A DNA stretch of 64,000 nucleotides, from assembly GCA_002441135.1 (NCBI GenBank), contig DJVJ01000038.1, positions 1 through 64,000 of the forward strand, in the 5' to 3' direction. The stretch comes from Caryophanales bacterium UBA6259. Lineage in GTDB: Bacteria; Bacillota; Bacilli; Tepidibacillales; Tepidibacillaceae. The notes under the pieces are model-generated. The model saw nothing but the letters and a program-made list of their open reading frames with translations, made no database searches and was not told the DNA's origin. The position numbers were made by a program, and so were the translations under genes. Positions 33,317-42,905 of this stretch are shown here, in pieces. How positions within the stretch are numbered: position 1 is the first letter of the stretch; every line of letters starts with the position of its first letter.

Positions 33317-33961
33317 ATGGGGGACGATAAAAAAAATGTTTGGCTAACCCGAATATTTGGGTCTAATGGCGGAAAATCCTCGGGAGATAAAAAAAATGGG
33401 CAAACACCTTGGATTATCATTTTGGCATTAGTTGGAGCAGGGATTATGATTTTCTCCTCCTTTATTCAGGTTTCTGATGAAGTAATGCCTTATGAAACTA
33501 CTGAACCACCGGCTCAAGAGACTACTGCGTTAATAGATAAAGAGGATACACCGAAAACAATGCAAGAATATGAGAAGCAATATGAAAATCAGCTTGTAGA
33601 AATTATAACGAATATGCTGGGTGTAGAAAAAGTAGCAGTAAAAGTAAATCTAGATTCGACTGAGGTTATTGAAGTAGAAAAAAACCGAAATATTACTCAA
33701 CAAACAACGAAGGAAAAGGATAAGCAGGGTGGCACCAGAGAAATTGAAGATTCTAAACGAGATGAACAGGTTGTGTTATATCAAAACAACGGTAATCAGT
33801 ATCCATTAATACTTAAAACAATAAAACCAAAGGTGAGGGGGGTTGTGATTGTAGCAGAGGGTGCTGAAAATGTTCAGGTAAAAGCAATGATTATAGAAGC
33901 AGTTCAAAAGCTTTTAGATGTACCACCTCATGAAATTGGTATTTTGCCAATGAGAAAATAA
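33317..33961 (+). CDS. spoIIIAG: Stage III sporulation protein AG
   Basis: 214 residues. One membrane helix (about 32-50), then an extracytoplasmic ring-building domain (about 85-210; EIITNMLGVEKVAVKVNLDSTEVIEVEKNRN and PKVRGVVIVAEGAENVQVKAMIIEAVQKLL). In B. subtilis AG forms a large ring in the intermembrane space. Ribosome site GAGGAGG. Confidence 0.9.
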   Translation: MGDDKKNVWLTRIFGSNGGKSSGDKKNGQTPWIIILALVGAGIMIFSSFIQVSDEVMPYETTEPPAQETTALIDKEDTPKTMQEYEKQYENQLVEIITNMLGVEKVAVKVNLDSTEVIEVEKNRNITQQTTKEKDKQGGTREIEDSKRDEQVVLYQNNGNQYPLILKTIKPKVRGVVIVAEGAENVQVKAMIIEAVQKLLDVPPHEIGILPMRK

Positions 33962-33997
33962 TTTAAAAAAATAAGGATTGATAAGGGAGGTCTTTTA

Positions 33998-34561
33998 ATG
34001 AAAAAGGTAGTAGAAAGATCAAAACAAACGGTTTGGATATTAACTATGCTTACAGTCATGGTCGTACTCTCTGCTTATTATTTGGTAAGTGGTCCAATCA
34101 TCCCAGTGGAAATGGCTGGAGAAGAAATGGATATGGATAACCAAGTTACAGCAGATATTACGATTGAAGATGGAAATACTGCTGATTTAACGGATACTAT
34201 TGGTGCAAATACAAATGACTACTTTATTGGATTAAAACTAGATCGAAACAGTTATCGTTCAAAACAAATAGATGATTGGTATTCAATGATTAACCAGAAG
34301 GATGTAACAGCAGAAGCGGTAGCAAGAATACAAGATAAAATTGAAGAATTACAGGCGACAGAAGAAGCAGAATTTGTTTTAGAATCCTTATTGGTTGCAA
34401 ATGGTTATAGTGATGCTGTTGTAATGACTACAGATACTGGCGTTGATGTTATCGTTCAAGCAGAAGCTTTAACCAAAAACGAGGTAGTAAAAATAATTAA
34501 AATGGTTAGTGAAAAGCTAAATATTCCAGCAGTGAACGTGCATGTGAAGCCCGTTTCCTAA
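33998..34561 (+). CDS. spoIIIAH: Stage III sporulation protein AH
   Basis: 187 residues. One membrane helix (about 12-30), an acidic spacer, then the SpoIIQ-binding domain (about 75-187) with SMINQKDVTAEAVARIQDKIEELQA and VNVHVKP at the end. It bridges to forespore SpoIIQ in B. subtilis. Last gene of the operon, followed by a terminator. Confidence 0.9.
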   Translation: MKKVVERSKQTVWILTMLTVMVVLSAYYLVSGPIIPVEMAGEEMDMDNQVTADITIEDGNTADLTDTIGANTNDYFIGLKLDRNSYRSKQIDDWYSMINQKDVTAEAVARIQDKIEELQATEEAEFVLESLLVANGYSDAVVMTTDTGVDVIVQAEALTKNEVVKIIKMVSEKLNIPAVNVHVKPVS

Positions 34562-34589
34562 TAAGTAAAAAAATTCTAAAAATTATAAA

Positions 34590-34630
34590 AAATAAACCCG
34601 GTTCTTGCAGGAAATCGGGTTTATTTGTTT
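34590..34630 (+). terminator. Terminator of spoIIIA operon
   Basis: AAATAAACCCG (34590-34600) and CGGGTTTATTT (34616-34626) pair around a 15-base loop, with further T's. Confidence 0.8.
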
Positions 34631-34648
34631 AATTCATACAGTAATGAT

Positions 34649-34671
34649 TTTAAGTGGTCTTACCACTTAAA
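34649..34671. promoter_or_regulatory. Perfect palindrome over the accBC -35 (GntR/FadR-type operator candidate)
   Basis: TTTAAGTGGT-CTT-ACCACTTAAA has perfect 10-bp arms and fits the FadR-subfamily half-site pattern TNGTNNNACNA. It overlaps TTACCA (34660-34665), the -35 that lies 17 bases before the perfect TATAAT at 34683-34688. Bound protein would block the accB promoter. Confidence 0.6.
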
Positions 34672-34688
34672 AAAAATTATGTTATAAT
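34660..34688 (+). promoter_or_regulatory. Promoter of accBC
   Basis: TTACCA, 17-base spacer, TATAAT. The start of transcription would be near 34695, about 28 bases before accB. Confidence 0.65.
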
Positions 34689-34722
34689 TTCATAGTATCT
34701 GAAAAGGTAGGGAGGAAAGAAA

Positions 34723-35229
34723 ATGTTCAAAATTCATGAATTAAGAGAGTTAATTAAATTAGTGGACCAATCAAGCATCCAAGAGTTTGATATGGAACAC
34801 GAGGGCTCAAAGATTACTATTAAAAAACAAGGTAAAGAACAAATCGTTAATTCCATTTCTATTCCACAACAAGCACCAGTAGCAGCACCGGTAGTAGCAG
34901 CTGCACCAAAGGTTGAAGCTGAGGTAAAAGCAAGTGTTCCTGTAGCAACAGAGGCACCAGTGAAAGAAGAAAAGGTGATTGACAAGAACCTTCACCAAAT
35001 TAAATCTCCAATGGTAGGTACATTCTATTCTGCACCATCACCTGATTCTCCAGCTTATGTAAAAGTAGGAGACAAAATTGATGAGAAGAGTATTGTTTGT
35101 ATTGTAGAAGCGATGAAGCTATTTAATGAAATTGAAGCAGAGGTAAAAGGGGAAATTGTGGAAGTTTTAGTAGAGAATGCTCAATTAGTAGAGTATGGTC
35201 AACCATTATTCCTAGTCAAGGTTGACTAA
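34723..35229 (+). CDS. accB: Biotin carboxyl carrier protein of acetyl-CoA carboxylase
   Basis: 168 residues. An N-terminal helical segment (about 1-50), an Ala/Pro/Val-rich linker (about 50-85) and a biotinyl domain (about 88-168) with the biotinylated Lys in [18 protein letters not shown]. It carries the carboxyl group for malonyl-CoA formation in fatty acid synthesis. Operon with accC, 14 bases downstream. GGGAGG precedes the ATG. Confidence 0.95.
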   Translation: MFKIHELRELIKLVDQSSIQEFDMEHEGSKITIKKQGKEQIVNSISIPQQAPVAAPVVAAAPKVEAEVKASVPVATEAPVKEEKVIDKNLHQIKSPMVGTFYSAPSPDSPAYVKVGDKIDEKSIVCIVEAMKLFNEIEAEVKGEIVEVLVENAQLVEYGQPLFLVKVD

Positions 35230-35243
35230 GAAAGGAGATACCT

Positions 35244-36596
35244 ATGTTTCGAAAAATATTAATCGCTAATCGCGGTGAAATTGCGGTTAGAATTATTAGA
35301 GCTTGTAAGGAATTAGGAATCCAAACTGTTGCTGTTTATTCAGAAGCAGATAAAGAATCTTTACACGTGCAACTTGCTGATGAGGCTTATTGTATAGGTC
35401 CTACTGCATCTAAGGACTCGTACTTAAATGTTAAAAATATAATTAGTGTTGCTAAATTAACAGAATCTGATGCTATTCATCCGGGTTATGGATTTTTAGC
35501 AGAAAATGCTGATTTCGCTGAAATCTGTGCAGATTTTGAAATCGAGTTTATTGGGCCAACTCCTGATGCAATACGTAAGATGGGTGAAAAGGCCGTTGCA
35601 AAAGAAACTATGAAAAATGCTGGAGTTCCTGTAGTACCTGGTTCCGACGGTATTGTGGAAGATCTTGAGGCAGCCATCCAATTAGGTAGAGAGATTGGTT
35701 ACCCTGTAATTATCAAAGCTACTGCTGGTGGTGGTGGTAAAGGAATGCGTGTAGCCTATACGGAAGAAGAATTGGAAAAAGGAATTCGTATGGCACAGCA
35801 AGAGGCTGCTCAGGCTTTTGGTAATCCAGGAGTATATATTGAAAAATATTTAGAATTTCCACGACATGTTGAAATTCAAATTATTGGAGATAAACATGGT
35901 AATGTTGCTCACTTGGGCGAAAGAGATTGCTCCATTCAACGAAGACATCAAAAGCTTATTGAGGAAGCTCCATCCCCAGCCTTAACTGCAGAGCTTAGAG
36001 CGAAAATGGGTGATGCCGCTGTTAAAGCTGGACAAGCAGTGAACTATCATGGAGCAGGAACTATTGAGTTTCTTTTGGATGGGGATCAATTCTATTTCAT
36101 GGAGATGAATACCAGGATTCAGGTAGAACATCCAGTTTCTGAATTGATTACCAATGTGGATTTAATCAAAGAACAAATTAAGGTTTCCGCAGGTGTTCCA
36201 TTATCCTTTACTCAGGAAGATATTCAGATTAATGGATGGTCTATCGAGTGTCGAATCAATGCAGAAGATCCAAAAAAGAATTTCATGCCATCTCCAGGAA
36301 GAATCAATTTCTATTTGCCACCAGGTGGCCTAGGAGTAAGAGTAGATAGTGGCGCGTATCCAGGCTACATGATTTCACCTTTCTACGATTCAATGATTGC
36401 CAAGTTAATTGTTTGGGGTAGAGATCGTGAAGAAGCTATTGACCGAATGAAGAGAGCATTAGATGAATTTCAAATTGAAGGAATCAAAACAACGATTCCA
36501 TTCCATTTAAAGCTTTTAGAAAATGAGCTTTTTGTTAAAGGAGAATTCAATACCAAATTCCTTGAAACACACCCAATTCATAAAGAATTGGAATAA
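35244..36596 (+). CDS. accC: Biotin carboxylase subunit of acetyl-CoA carboxylase
   Basis: 450 residues, full length. N-terminal [25 protein letters not shown], an ATP-grasp core with the Gly-rich loop [13 protein letters not shown] (about 159-171), [38 protein letters not shown], and [16 protein letters not shown]. It uses ATP and bicarbonate to carboxylate the biotin on AccB. No carboxyltransferase genes adjoin. Confidence 0.97.
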   Translation: MFRKILIANRGEIAVRIIRACKELGIQTVAVYSEADKESLHVQLADEAYCIGPTASKDSYLNVKNIISVAKLTESDAIHPGYGFLAENADFAEICADFEIEFIGPTPDAIRKMGEKAVAKETMKNAGVPVVPGSDGIVEDLEAAIQLGREIGYPVIIKATAGGGGKGMRVAYTEEELEKGIRMAQQEAAQAFGNPGVYIEKYLEFPRHVEIQIIGDKHGNVAHLGERDCSIQRRHQKLIEEAPSPALTAELRAKMGDAAVKAGQAVNYHGAGTIEFLLDGDQFYFMEMNTRIQVEHPVSELITNVDLIKEQIKVSAGVPLSFTQEDIQINGWSIECRINAEDPKKNFMPSPGRINFYLPPGGLGVRVDSGAYPGYMISPFYDSMIAKLIVWGRDREEAIDRMKRALDEFQIEGIKTTIPFHLKLLENELFVKGEFNTKFLETHPIHKELE

Positions 36597-36702
36597 TTGA
36601 ATATTCAATCAACGATTTCTATTTTAAGTTAATTGGTTAAAAATTGTAATTTTTATCTCCCATTGTTATAATAAGTGAAAGAACAGTGGGAGGTATTTTT
36701 TT

Positions 36703-37071
36703 ATGGAACTTAATGTAAATCATTTTTACGAAGAAAATCTGGGAATGATTAAAATTGCCCCAAATGTTATAGAAATTATCGCCAAGCTAACTGCTTTGGA
36801 AGTTGAAGGTGTAGCTGGATTAAATGGTGGAGTGACTAGTGAAATTGCAGAATTTCTTGGAAGAAATAAGTCTTCTAAAAAAGGGGTTAGAGTAGAAGCA
36901 GGTCAAAAAGAAACCATCGTTAACTTAAATGTTATCTTAAAGTATGGATTTTCTATTCCAGTTGTTGCAGAACAAATTCAGGCTTCTGTTAAGGATACTG
37001 TTGAAAATATGACTGGATTGTCTGTAGTAGAAGTAAATGTACATATTAGTGGGGTAGAATTTAACGATTAA
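36703..37071 (+). CDS. Asp23/Gls24 family protein (YqhY type)
   Basis: 122 residues, one Asp23 domain: GMIKIAPNVIEIIAKLTALEVEGVAGLNGG at the N-terminus and VNLNVILKYGFSIPVVAEQIQASVKDTVENMTGLSVVEVNVHISGV at the C-terminus. In B. subtilis the equivalent yqhY follows accBC, and its loss perturbs acetyl-CoA carboxylase activity. Followed by an AmaP-like gene and a DUF2273 gene, the usual membrane anchors of Asp23 proteins. Confidence 0.9.
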   Translation: MELNVNHFYEENLGMIKIAPNVIEIIAKLTALEVEGVAGLNGGVTSEIAEFLGRNKSSKKGVRVEAGQKETIVNLNVILKYGFSIPVVAEQIQASVKDTVENMTGLSVVEVNVHISGVEFND

Positions 37072-37118
37072 ATACGATTTTTTAGATAACATCGTTAAAT
37101 GAGCTAGGAGGAATTTTT

Positions 37119-37673
37119 ATGAAAATTTTTGATCGGTTACTACTTTTCTTGATAAGTATTTCGTTAATTGCGATATCGATTGTTGTTCTCTTAATTAGTT
37201 TTGGTTTCTTTCAATATGATTTTTTACAGGATGTACTTTATGATATTTTTCATCTTACAAATGTTAAATTATTGGTAAGCATTTTTGGAATATTAATGCT
37301 ACTTATTTCGTTTTATCTATTATCAAGAACGACAAAAGGAAATCATCGCCCATCTGTATTCCGTCAAAGTACTGAATTAGGGGAAATTGCTGTTTCCTTC
37401 GAAACAATAGAAAATCTTGTGATTAAAGTAACCTCCAAGGTAAAAGGGGTTAGGGAACTAAAATCAAAGGTAAATATTGACGAAAATGATAACCTTTCTA
37501 TTGTGGTTCGTATTCAATTTGATGGAGAAACCCCGATCCCTCAAATTACTAACGAATTACAAGCAATTATTAAGGGAAAAGTGGAAGAAATTACTGGATT
37601 AAGTGTAACAAAGGTCCATGTAATGGTCTCTAATATTAGTCAAACACCTGGAAGGAAAGTTGTTTTAGGATAG
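37119..37673 (+). CDS. amaP: Alkaline shock response membrane anchor protein AmaP
   Basis: 184 residues. Two N-terminal membrane helices (about 6-28 and 46-66) precede an Asp23-like domain (about 83-180; GEIAVSFETIENLVIKVTSKVKGVRELKSKVNI, GLSVTKVHVMVSNI). It anchors Asp23-type proteins at the cell membrane in staphylococci. Next gene starts 11 bases after its stop. Confidence 0.85.
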   Translation: MKIFDRLLLFLISISLIAISIVVLLISFGFFQYDFLQDVLYDIFHLTNVKLLVSIFGILMLLISFYLLSRTTKGNHRPSVFRQSTELGEIAVSFETIENLVIKVTSKVKGVRELKSKVNIDENDNLSIVVRIQFDGETPIPQITNELQAIIKGKVEEITGLSVTKVHVMVSNISQTPGRKVVLG

Positions 37674-37684
37674 GGGTGGCAGTG

Positions 37685-37900
37685 ATGTTATTAAAAATCT
37701 TTGAGGAATATCCAGGAACTATTTTGGGAGTTATTATAGGTTTTATAGTTGGATTTATCTTTTTATTCGTTGGTTTCTGGAAAACGATTGTTTTTCTTGT
37801 GTTTATTATCATTGGTTTGTACATTGGGAAAAAATTTGATCATAGAGAAGATTTTCACGATATCTTGGAGGAAATCCTCCCCGATAAATTTTTTAAGTAA
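37685..37900 (+). CDS. DUF2273 small membrane protein
   Basis: About 71 residues. Two hydrophobic segments with GTILGVIIGFIVGFIFLFVGFWKTIVFLVFIIIGLYIG, typical of DUF2273, and a charged C-terminus. Part of the asp23-amaP-DUF2273 envelope stress set. In-frame GTGs at 37676 and 37682 exist, but the ATG at 37685 fits the site AGGGGTGG best. Confidence 0.85.
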   Translation: MLLKIFEEYPGTILGVIIGFIVGFIFLFVGFWKTIVFLVFIIIGLYIGKKFDHREDFHDILEEILPDKFFK

Positions 37901-37923
37901 AAACCACCTGTAAGGTGGTTTTT
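37899..37923 (+). terminator. Terminator after DUF2273 gene
   Basis: AAAAACCACCT (37899-37909) and AGGTGGTTTTT (37913-37923) pair around GTA and overlap the stop codon. Confidence 0.8.
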
Positions 37924-37977
37924 GCTTTTGGGTATGATAATATAAAAGAAGAAATTTGACATAAGGAGTTTTGAAAC

Positions 37978-38430
37978 GTGAATCGTAGATTGTTAAGAGA
38001 AAAGCTTTTACAATTTTTATTTCAAGTAGATGTACAAAAGGAAGAATTTCAAAAGGTGCTTAATATCTTTCTAATGGACGAAGAAAATGAAGGGATAGAT
38101 AAGACTGATATCCAACAGCAAATCACTGATATTTATCAATCACTTGAAACTATAGATCAAACAATATCTAAATATTTAAAGGAATGGACATTAGATCGCT
38201 TGGCTACCGTTGATCGTTCTATCCTACGTATCGCAACCTTTGAAATTTTATATCAGGAGGATATACCAGTAAAAGTAAGTATTAATGAAGCTGTTGAACT
38301 TGCTAAAACCTTTGGTTCCAATGAATCCTCTAAATTTATTAATGGGGTTTTGGGCGCAATGGTGAAGGATCATCCTGAGTGGGGTCAAAAAGGTGTTAAG
38401 GATGTAATTAAGGACATAGCTAAGGACTAG
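37978..38430 (+). CDS. nusB: Transcription antitermination factor NusB
   Basis: 150 residues, all helical. RRLLREKLLQFLFQVDVQ at the start, a middle LDRLATVDRSILRIATFEILYQEDIPVKVSINEAVELAKTFGSNESSKFINGVLGA. It binds boxA RNA with NusE in antitermination of rRNA transcription. GTG start after AAGGAG. The following gene begins five bases after its stop. Confidence 0.95.
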   Translation: MNRRLLREKLLQFLFQVDVQKEEFQKVLNIFLMDEENEGIDKTDIQQQITDIYQSLETIDQTISKYLKEWTLDRLATVDRSILRIATFEILYQEDIPVKVSINEAVELAKTFGSNESSKFINGVLGAMVKDHPEWGQKGVKDVIKDIAKD

Positions 38431-38435
38431 AACTT

Positions 38436-39404
38436 ATGAGAAAGAAAAACTGTTATTTAGGAATCGATACTAGCAATTATATGACCTCGATTTGTTTTAT
38501 AAATGAAGAACATGAAATTATTTATGAAGCAAAAAAACTGCTAGAGGTGAAAATGGGGGAAAAAGGCTTGCAACAATCACAGGCCACTTTTCAACATATT
38601 AAAAATCTTCCGATGCTTTTTAAACAGGTAAATGAAATGGAAGAATATCAACTTAGTGGCATTGCCGTTAGTAAAGGCCCAAGACCAGAAGAGGGATCCT
38701 ATATGCCAGTTTTTCTTGCCGGTATGGCCGTTGCAGAAAGTATGGCAAAGGTATTAAATATTCCACTTATCTTTACAACTCACCAAGAAGGACATATTGC
38801 GGCTGGAATACATAGTGCAGATCAAAAAATGACTTCAAATCATTTCCTTGCCGTTCATTTATCTGGTGGAACAAGTGAAGTTTTGGAGGTTAGGAATATT
38901 GGAACTGCTTTTGAGATAGATATTATTGGAGGAACATTAGATTTACATGCAGGCCAACTCATTGATCGAATTGGAGTACTCCTAGGATTTCCATTTCCCG
39001 CGGGACCTTCGATTGAAAAACTTGCAAAAATCTCCAATGATGATTTTAAAAGAATTCCAACTTCAATAAAGGAATTATGCTTTCATTTTTCAGGCGCTGA
39101 AGCTGAAGCAAAAAGAAGACTAGCAAAAAATGAACCACGGGAATCGATTGCTAGAGCAATAGAGCATCATATCGCAGCATCAATTACAAAGGTTTTGAGT
39201 AAGGCATTAGAAAAGGAATATCCTAAGGATATTCTAATTGTCGGTGGGGTTGCTCAAAATCAATACATAAGGAATTATTTGATAAAACAACTAGAACACC
39301 CTCGATTAGGAGGAAGGCTCTTTTTTGCTCATAAAAATTACTCAGGGGATAATGCTTTTGGTGTTGCAACTATTGGACTTACCCAAATTCTATTAAATAA
39401 ATAA
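38436..39404 (+). CDS. TsaD/Kae1-like protein (M22 glycoprotease family paralogue)
   Basis: 322 residues of the ASKHA fold. It has [13 protein letters not shown] (phosphate loop 1), [15 protein letters not shown] (metal-site-like HxxxH), [22 protein letters not shown] and [15 protein letters not shown]. Compared with true TsaD, the motif is HQEGH rather than HHMEGH-like and the protein is slightly short, so it is probably the paralogue often found in this nusB-folD position in Bacilli, not the tRNA t6A enzyme itself. Function unknown. Tightly linked to nusB. Confidence 0.75.
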   Translation: MRKKNCYLGIDTSNYMTSICFINEEHEIIYEAKKLLEVKMGEKGLQQSQATFQHIKNLPMLFKQVNEMEEYQLSGIAVSKGPRPEEGSYMPVFLAGMAVAESMAKVLNIPLIFTTHQEGHIAAGIHSADQKMTSNHFLAVHLSGGTSEVLEVRNIGTAFEIDIIGGTLDLHAGQLIDRIGVLLGFPFPAGPSIEKLAKISNDDFKRIPTSIKELCFHFSGAEAEAKRRLAKNEPRESIARAIEHHIAASITKVLSKALEKEYPKDILIVGGVAQNQYIRNYLIKQLEHPRLGGRLFFAHKNYSGDNAFGVATIGLTQILLNK

Positions 39405-39423
39405 TAAAATGGAGGGAAAATGC

Positions 39424-40281
39424 ATGTCAGCAAAAGTAATTAGTGGGAAAGAGGTAGCAAAGGATATTCGCGAGGAGTTGAGAGTAGAGGTCGCTGGACT
39501 GAAGGAAAAAGGGGTAGCTCCAGGGCTTTCTGTTATTTTAGTTGGAGATGATCCTGCGTCTCACTCATATGTGAAGGGAAAAGCTAAGGGCTGTGAAGAG
39601 GTAGGAATTAAATCTGAAGTGATTCTTAAGGAAGAAGATATCAGTGAAGAGGAGCTTTTGCAAGAGATTCAAAGACTTAATGAGGATACTACTGTTCATG
39701 GAATTTTAGTTCAATTACCTTTACCAAAGCATATTGATGAAGATGCAGTAATCAATGCGATTAGTCCATTAAAGGATGTTGATGGCTTCCACCCTGTAAA
39801 TGTGGGGAGAATGATGATTGGACAAGATGCATATTTACCTTGTACTCCACATGGGATTATTGAGTTAATTAAACGTACAGGTACAGATTTGACCGGAAAG
39901 CATGCTGTAGTGATTGGAAGAAGTAATATTGTAGGTAAGCCGGTTTCTATTCTTCTTCTTAAGGAAAATGCGACGGTAACCATCACTCATTCTAAGACAA
40001 AAAATCTAAAGGAAGTTACAAAGCAGGCAGATATCCTAATTGCTGCTATGGGTAGAGCACAAGTTATTACAAAAGATTATGTTGCAGATGGTGCAATTGT
40101 TATCGATGTAGGGGTTAATCGTATTGAGTCTGGCAAGTTAGTAGGCGATGTTGATTTTGAACAAGTATCGGAAGTAGCTAGCTTTATTACACCAGTTCCT
40201 GGCGGAGTTGGGCCAATGACAATAACCATGTTATTAAAGAATACAGTAGAGGCTGCCAAAAGAATTCATGGTGTTAAGTAA
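39424..40281 (+). CDS. folD: Bifunctional methylenetetrahydrofolate dehydrogenase/cyclohydrolase
   Basis: About 285 residues. Substrate site [19 protein letters not shown] (with the Tyr/Lys pair), [10 protein letters not shown], then the NAD(P)-binding [15 protein letters not shown] and the C-terminal [18 protein letters not shown]. It interconverts methylene-, methenyl- and formyl-tetrahydrofolate. The ATG at 39409 is upstream of the site GGAGGG, so the ATG at 39424 is used. Confidence 0.95.
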   Translation: MSAKVISGKEVAKDIREELRVEVAGLKEKGVAPGLSVILVGDDPASHSYVKGKAKGCEEVGIKSEVILKEEDISEEELLQEIQRLNEDTTVHGILVQLPLPKHIDEDAVINAISPLKDVDGFHPVNVGRMMIGQDAYLPCTPHGIIELIKRTGTDLTGKHAVVIGRSNIVGKPVSILLLKENATVTITHSKTKNLKEVTKQADILIAAMGRAQVITKDYVADGAIVIDVGVNRIESGKLVGDVDFEQVSEVASFITPVPGGVGPMTITMLLKNTVEAAKRIHGVK

Positions 40282-40328
40282 TTAGCAAGTATAACGGTTA
40301 ACCAAGGGAATGATGGAGGGGATTGATT

Positions 40329-41690
40329 TTGTCTTCGAATAACACCATTTTTACCATAAGTGAAATTACAAAATATATCAAAGACACCATTGATCAGGAT
40401 GCTCAATTATCCAATGTTTGGCTGCGGGGCGAAATCTCTAATTTTACTCATCATGGTAGTGGTCATATGTATTTTAGCCTAAAGGATGAATCGAGTAAGC
40501 TACGTGCAATTATGTTCGCGGGTAACAACCGTTACATGAAATTTATTCCGAAAAATGGAACAAAGGTATTGGCACGCGGTTATATTTCTGTTTATGAAAG
40601 AGATGGTCAATATCAATTTTATATTCAGGAAATGCAGCCTGACGGGATTGGGCAATTGTATTTAGCTTATGAACAATTAAAGGAAAGCCTTGAACAAGAA
40701 GGTTTATTCAGACAAGAATATAAAAAAGCTTTACCCTCCTTCCCTAAAGTAATTGGTATTATTACCTCAACCACAGGTGCTGCGATTAGGGATATTATTA
40801 CGACGATTAGTCGGCGCTATCCTGCAGTTGATTTATTGATATACCCAGTATTAGTTCAAGGGGAATCAGCGGCTGCCTCAATCGCCCATGCGATAGATCA
40901 ATTAAATGTTCATAATCAATGTGATTTACTCATTGTTGGTCGTGGAGGAGGTTCTATTGAGGAGCTTTGGGCTTTTAATGAAGAAATCGTAGCGAGGAGT
41001 ATTTTTAAGTCTAAGATTCCAATTATTAGTGCAGTTGGGCATGAAACAGATTTTACAATTGCCGATTTTGTCGCAGATATTCGAGCAGCAACGCCTACTG
41101 CTGCAGCAGAGCTTGCTGTTCCACACATTAATGAACTAAGAATGCGAATCAGTTATTTAAATCAGCGTCTAGAACGAAATATTAGAAAACAACTAGAACA
41201 ATCCAAAAAATCATTAGCAAGTCCATTACGCTCCCTAGTTTTTCGTAGACCAAAGCAACGATGGATTGAAAGCGCACAGCAGCTGGATCACTTATTAGAT
41301 CGGTTAAACCATTCTTTGCCTAAATATACAAAAGTGCATTCGGATCGCCTTAATTTTCTCCATCATCGGTTAACTCAAGTTCAACCTAAACGGCAGGTTT
41401 CTATCTATAAAGAGGAAGTACAAGATTTAAGAAATCGCCTAATACGTGGCATACAAAGTACTAAAAAAGAGAATAGTGTTTCTTTGACGATTAAATTAAA
41501 GCAATTAGATGCTTTAAGTCCTTTGAAAGTGATGCAGCGTGGGTATGGTCTTCTTTACGATGAAAAGGAAAAAACATTAATAAAATCAATTGGACAAGTT
41601 AATTTGGGAGATATTGTACGACTTCGTTTACATGATGGTAAATTAAACTGTCAAATTTGGGGAATGGAGGCAAATGAAGATGGATTATAA
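40329..41690 (+). CDS. xseA: Exodeoxyribonuclease VII large subunit
   Basis: About 453 residues. N-terminal OB domain (IFTISEITKYIKDTIDQDAQLSNVWLRGEISNFTHHGSGHMYFSLKDE), catalytic core with GIITSTTGAAIRDIITTISRRYP, GRGGGSIEELWAFNEE, SAVGHETDFTIADFVADIRAATPTAAAELA, and a coiled-coil C-terminal part. Two TTG codons (40323, 40329) are possible; the second has the better distance to GGAGGGG. The 3-prime end overlaps xseB. Confidence 0.93.
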   Translation: MSSNNTIFTISEITKYIKDTIDQDAQLSNVWLRGEISNFTHHGSGHMYFSLKDESSKLRAIMFAGNNRYMKFIPKNGTKVLARGYISVYERDGQYQFYIQEMQPDGIGQLYLAYEQLKESLEQEGLFRQEYKKALPSFPKVIGIITSTTGAAIRDIITTISRRYPAVDLLIYPVLVQGESAAASIAHAIDQLNVHNQCDLLIVGRGGGSIEELWAFNEEIVARSIFKSKIPIISAVGHETDFTIADFVADIRAATPTAAAELAVPHINELRMRISYLNQRLERNIRKQLEQSKKSLASPLRSLVFRRPKQRWIESAQQLDHLLDRLNHSLPKYTKVHSDRLNFLHHRLTQVQPKRQVSIYKEEVQDLRNRLIRGIQSTKKENSVSLTIKLKQLDALSPLKVMQRGYGLLYDEKEKTLIKSIGQVNLGDIVRLRLHDGKLNCQIWGMEANEDGL

Positions 41691-41943
41691 GGTATATACG
41701 GATGAAGAAATTGAACAAATGAGCTTTGAAACAGCTCTCGATCAATTAGAAATTATCGTGGAACAGTTAGAATCAGGTAATGTTCCTCTTGAGAAAGCGA
41801 TTAATCTGTTTCAAGATGGTATGAAATTAGCTAAAAAATGCCATATTCAGTTAGAGGACATTGAACAAAAAATTGAAGTCCTAATTGAACAAGATGGGGA
41901 ATTTATGAAAAAGCCTTTTGAGCAAAATGACGAGATGGAGTGA
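41680..41943 (+). CDS. xseB: Exodeoxyribonuclease VII small subunit
   Basis: 87 residues. SFETALDQLEIIVEQLESGNVPLEKAINLFQDGMKLAKKCHIQLEDIEQKIE is the diagnostic helical hairpin. Several copies wrap each large subunit. An ATG at 41674 lies only three bases from TGGAGG; the ATG at 41680 has nine. Overlaps xseA at its start; ispA follows within three bases. Confidence 0.93.
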   Translation: MDYKVYTDEEIEQMSFETALDQLEIIVEQLESGNVPLEKAINLFQDGMKLAKKCHIQLEDIEQKIEVLIEQDGEFMKKPFEQNDEME

Positions 41944-41945
41944 AA

Positions 41946-42833
41946 ATGGTGGGGAATTATCTTACCGACATGTCAAGTTTAATTAATCAAGAAATTAGTA
42001 ATTATTTACCAACAGAAAATGCTCCACAAATTCTTTTAGATGCAATGAATTATTCTCTAACCGCGGGTGGAAAACGAATTAGGCCAATCATTGCAATGGC
42101 TACCTATGAAGCATTCGGAAAAAAACCAATAGATATTTTACCATTAGCAATTAATATAGAATTATTACATACTTACTCTTTAATTCACGATGACTTGCCA
42201 GCAATGGATAATGATGATTATCGTAGAGGGAAGTTAACCAACCATAAAGTGTATGGAGATGCTATAGCTATTTTGGCTGGTGATGCTTTGCTTACTCATG
42301 CATTTGGTAATCTGGCAAAATATCTAAAGGATTTTTCTAATTTATCTTTACAAAATGCACTACAATTAATAGAAGAGTTTGCGCAATATTCAGGTGCTGC
42401 TGGCATGGTTGGTGGGCAGGTTTTAGATTTTCTTGGCGATCAAAAAGAGACAAGCTTTGATGATTTACTTTATATTCATACTCATAAAACTGGTGATTTA
42501 CTTGTGTTTTCCTTCCGAATGGGTGCTATCCTTGCAGGAGCAACTCAAGATCAGCTTACACAAATCACTAGTTTCGGAAAGAAACTTGGATTGGCTTTTC
42601 AAATACAGGATGATATTTTAGATGTTATTGGAGACGATGAGAAGCTCGGTAAAAAAGTGGGTAGTGATTTAGCAAATCAGAAAGTGACCTATCCATTCTT
42701 TAAAGGGTTAGAACAATCTAAAGAAGAAGTAAGGACTTTAATCGATACCGCCAAAATGGATATTAAGGATATTGGGATAGATACGACGAATTTATATGAA
42801 ATCGCTGATTTCTTAGTGAAAAGAGAACAGTAG
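41946..42833 (+). CDS. ispA: Farnesyl diphosphate synthase (polyprenyl synthetase)
   Basis: About 295 residues. First Asp-rich motif in YSLIHDDLPAMDNDDYRRG (about 80-98), second as GLAFQIQDDILDVIGD (about 218-233), and GGKRIRP for diphosphate binding. Makes C15 isoprenoid diphosphate. Last gene of the folD-xseAB group. In other Bacilli dxs follows directly; here an RNA gene and a membrane protein gene lie between. Confidence 0.95.
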   Translation: MVGNYLTDMSSLINQEISNYLPTENAPQILLDAMNYSLTAGGKRIRPIIAMATYEAFGKKPIDILPLAINIELLHTYSLIHDDLPAMDNDDYRRGKLTNHKVYGDAIAILAGDALLTHAFGNLAKYLKDFSNLSLQNALQLIEEFAQYSGAAGMVGGQVLDFLGDQKETSFDDLLYIHTHKTGDLLVFSFRMGAILAGATQDQLTQITSFGKKLGLAFQIQDDILDVIGDDEKLGKKVGSDLANQKVTYPFFKGLEQSKEEVRTLIDTAKMDIKDIGIDTTNLYEIADFLVKREQ

Positions 42834-42869
42834 AAGTCAGAATATGGCTTTTTTACCTCCTAAATTCTT

Positions 42870-42899
42870 TTGATATAAGAAATAGGAATATGGTATAAT
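42870..42899 (+). promoter_or_regulatory. Promoter of the OLE RNA
   Basis: TTGATA (42870-42875), an 18-base spacer and the extended -10 TGG-TATAAT (42891-42899). Transcription would start near 42906, a few bases before the first strand of the terminal helix. Confidence 0.75.
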
Positions 42900-42905
42900 T
42901 GTTTC

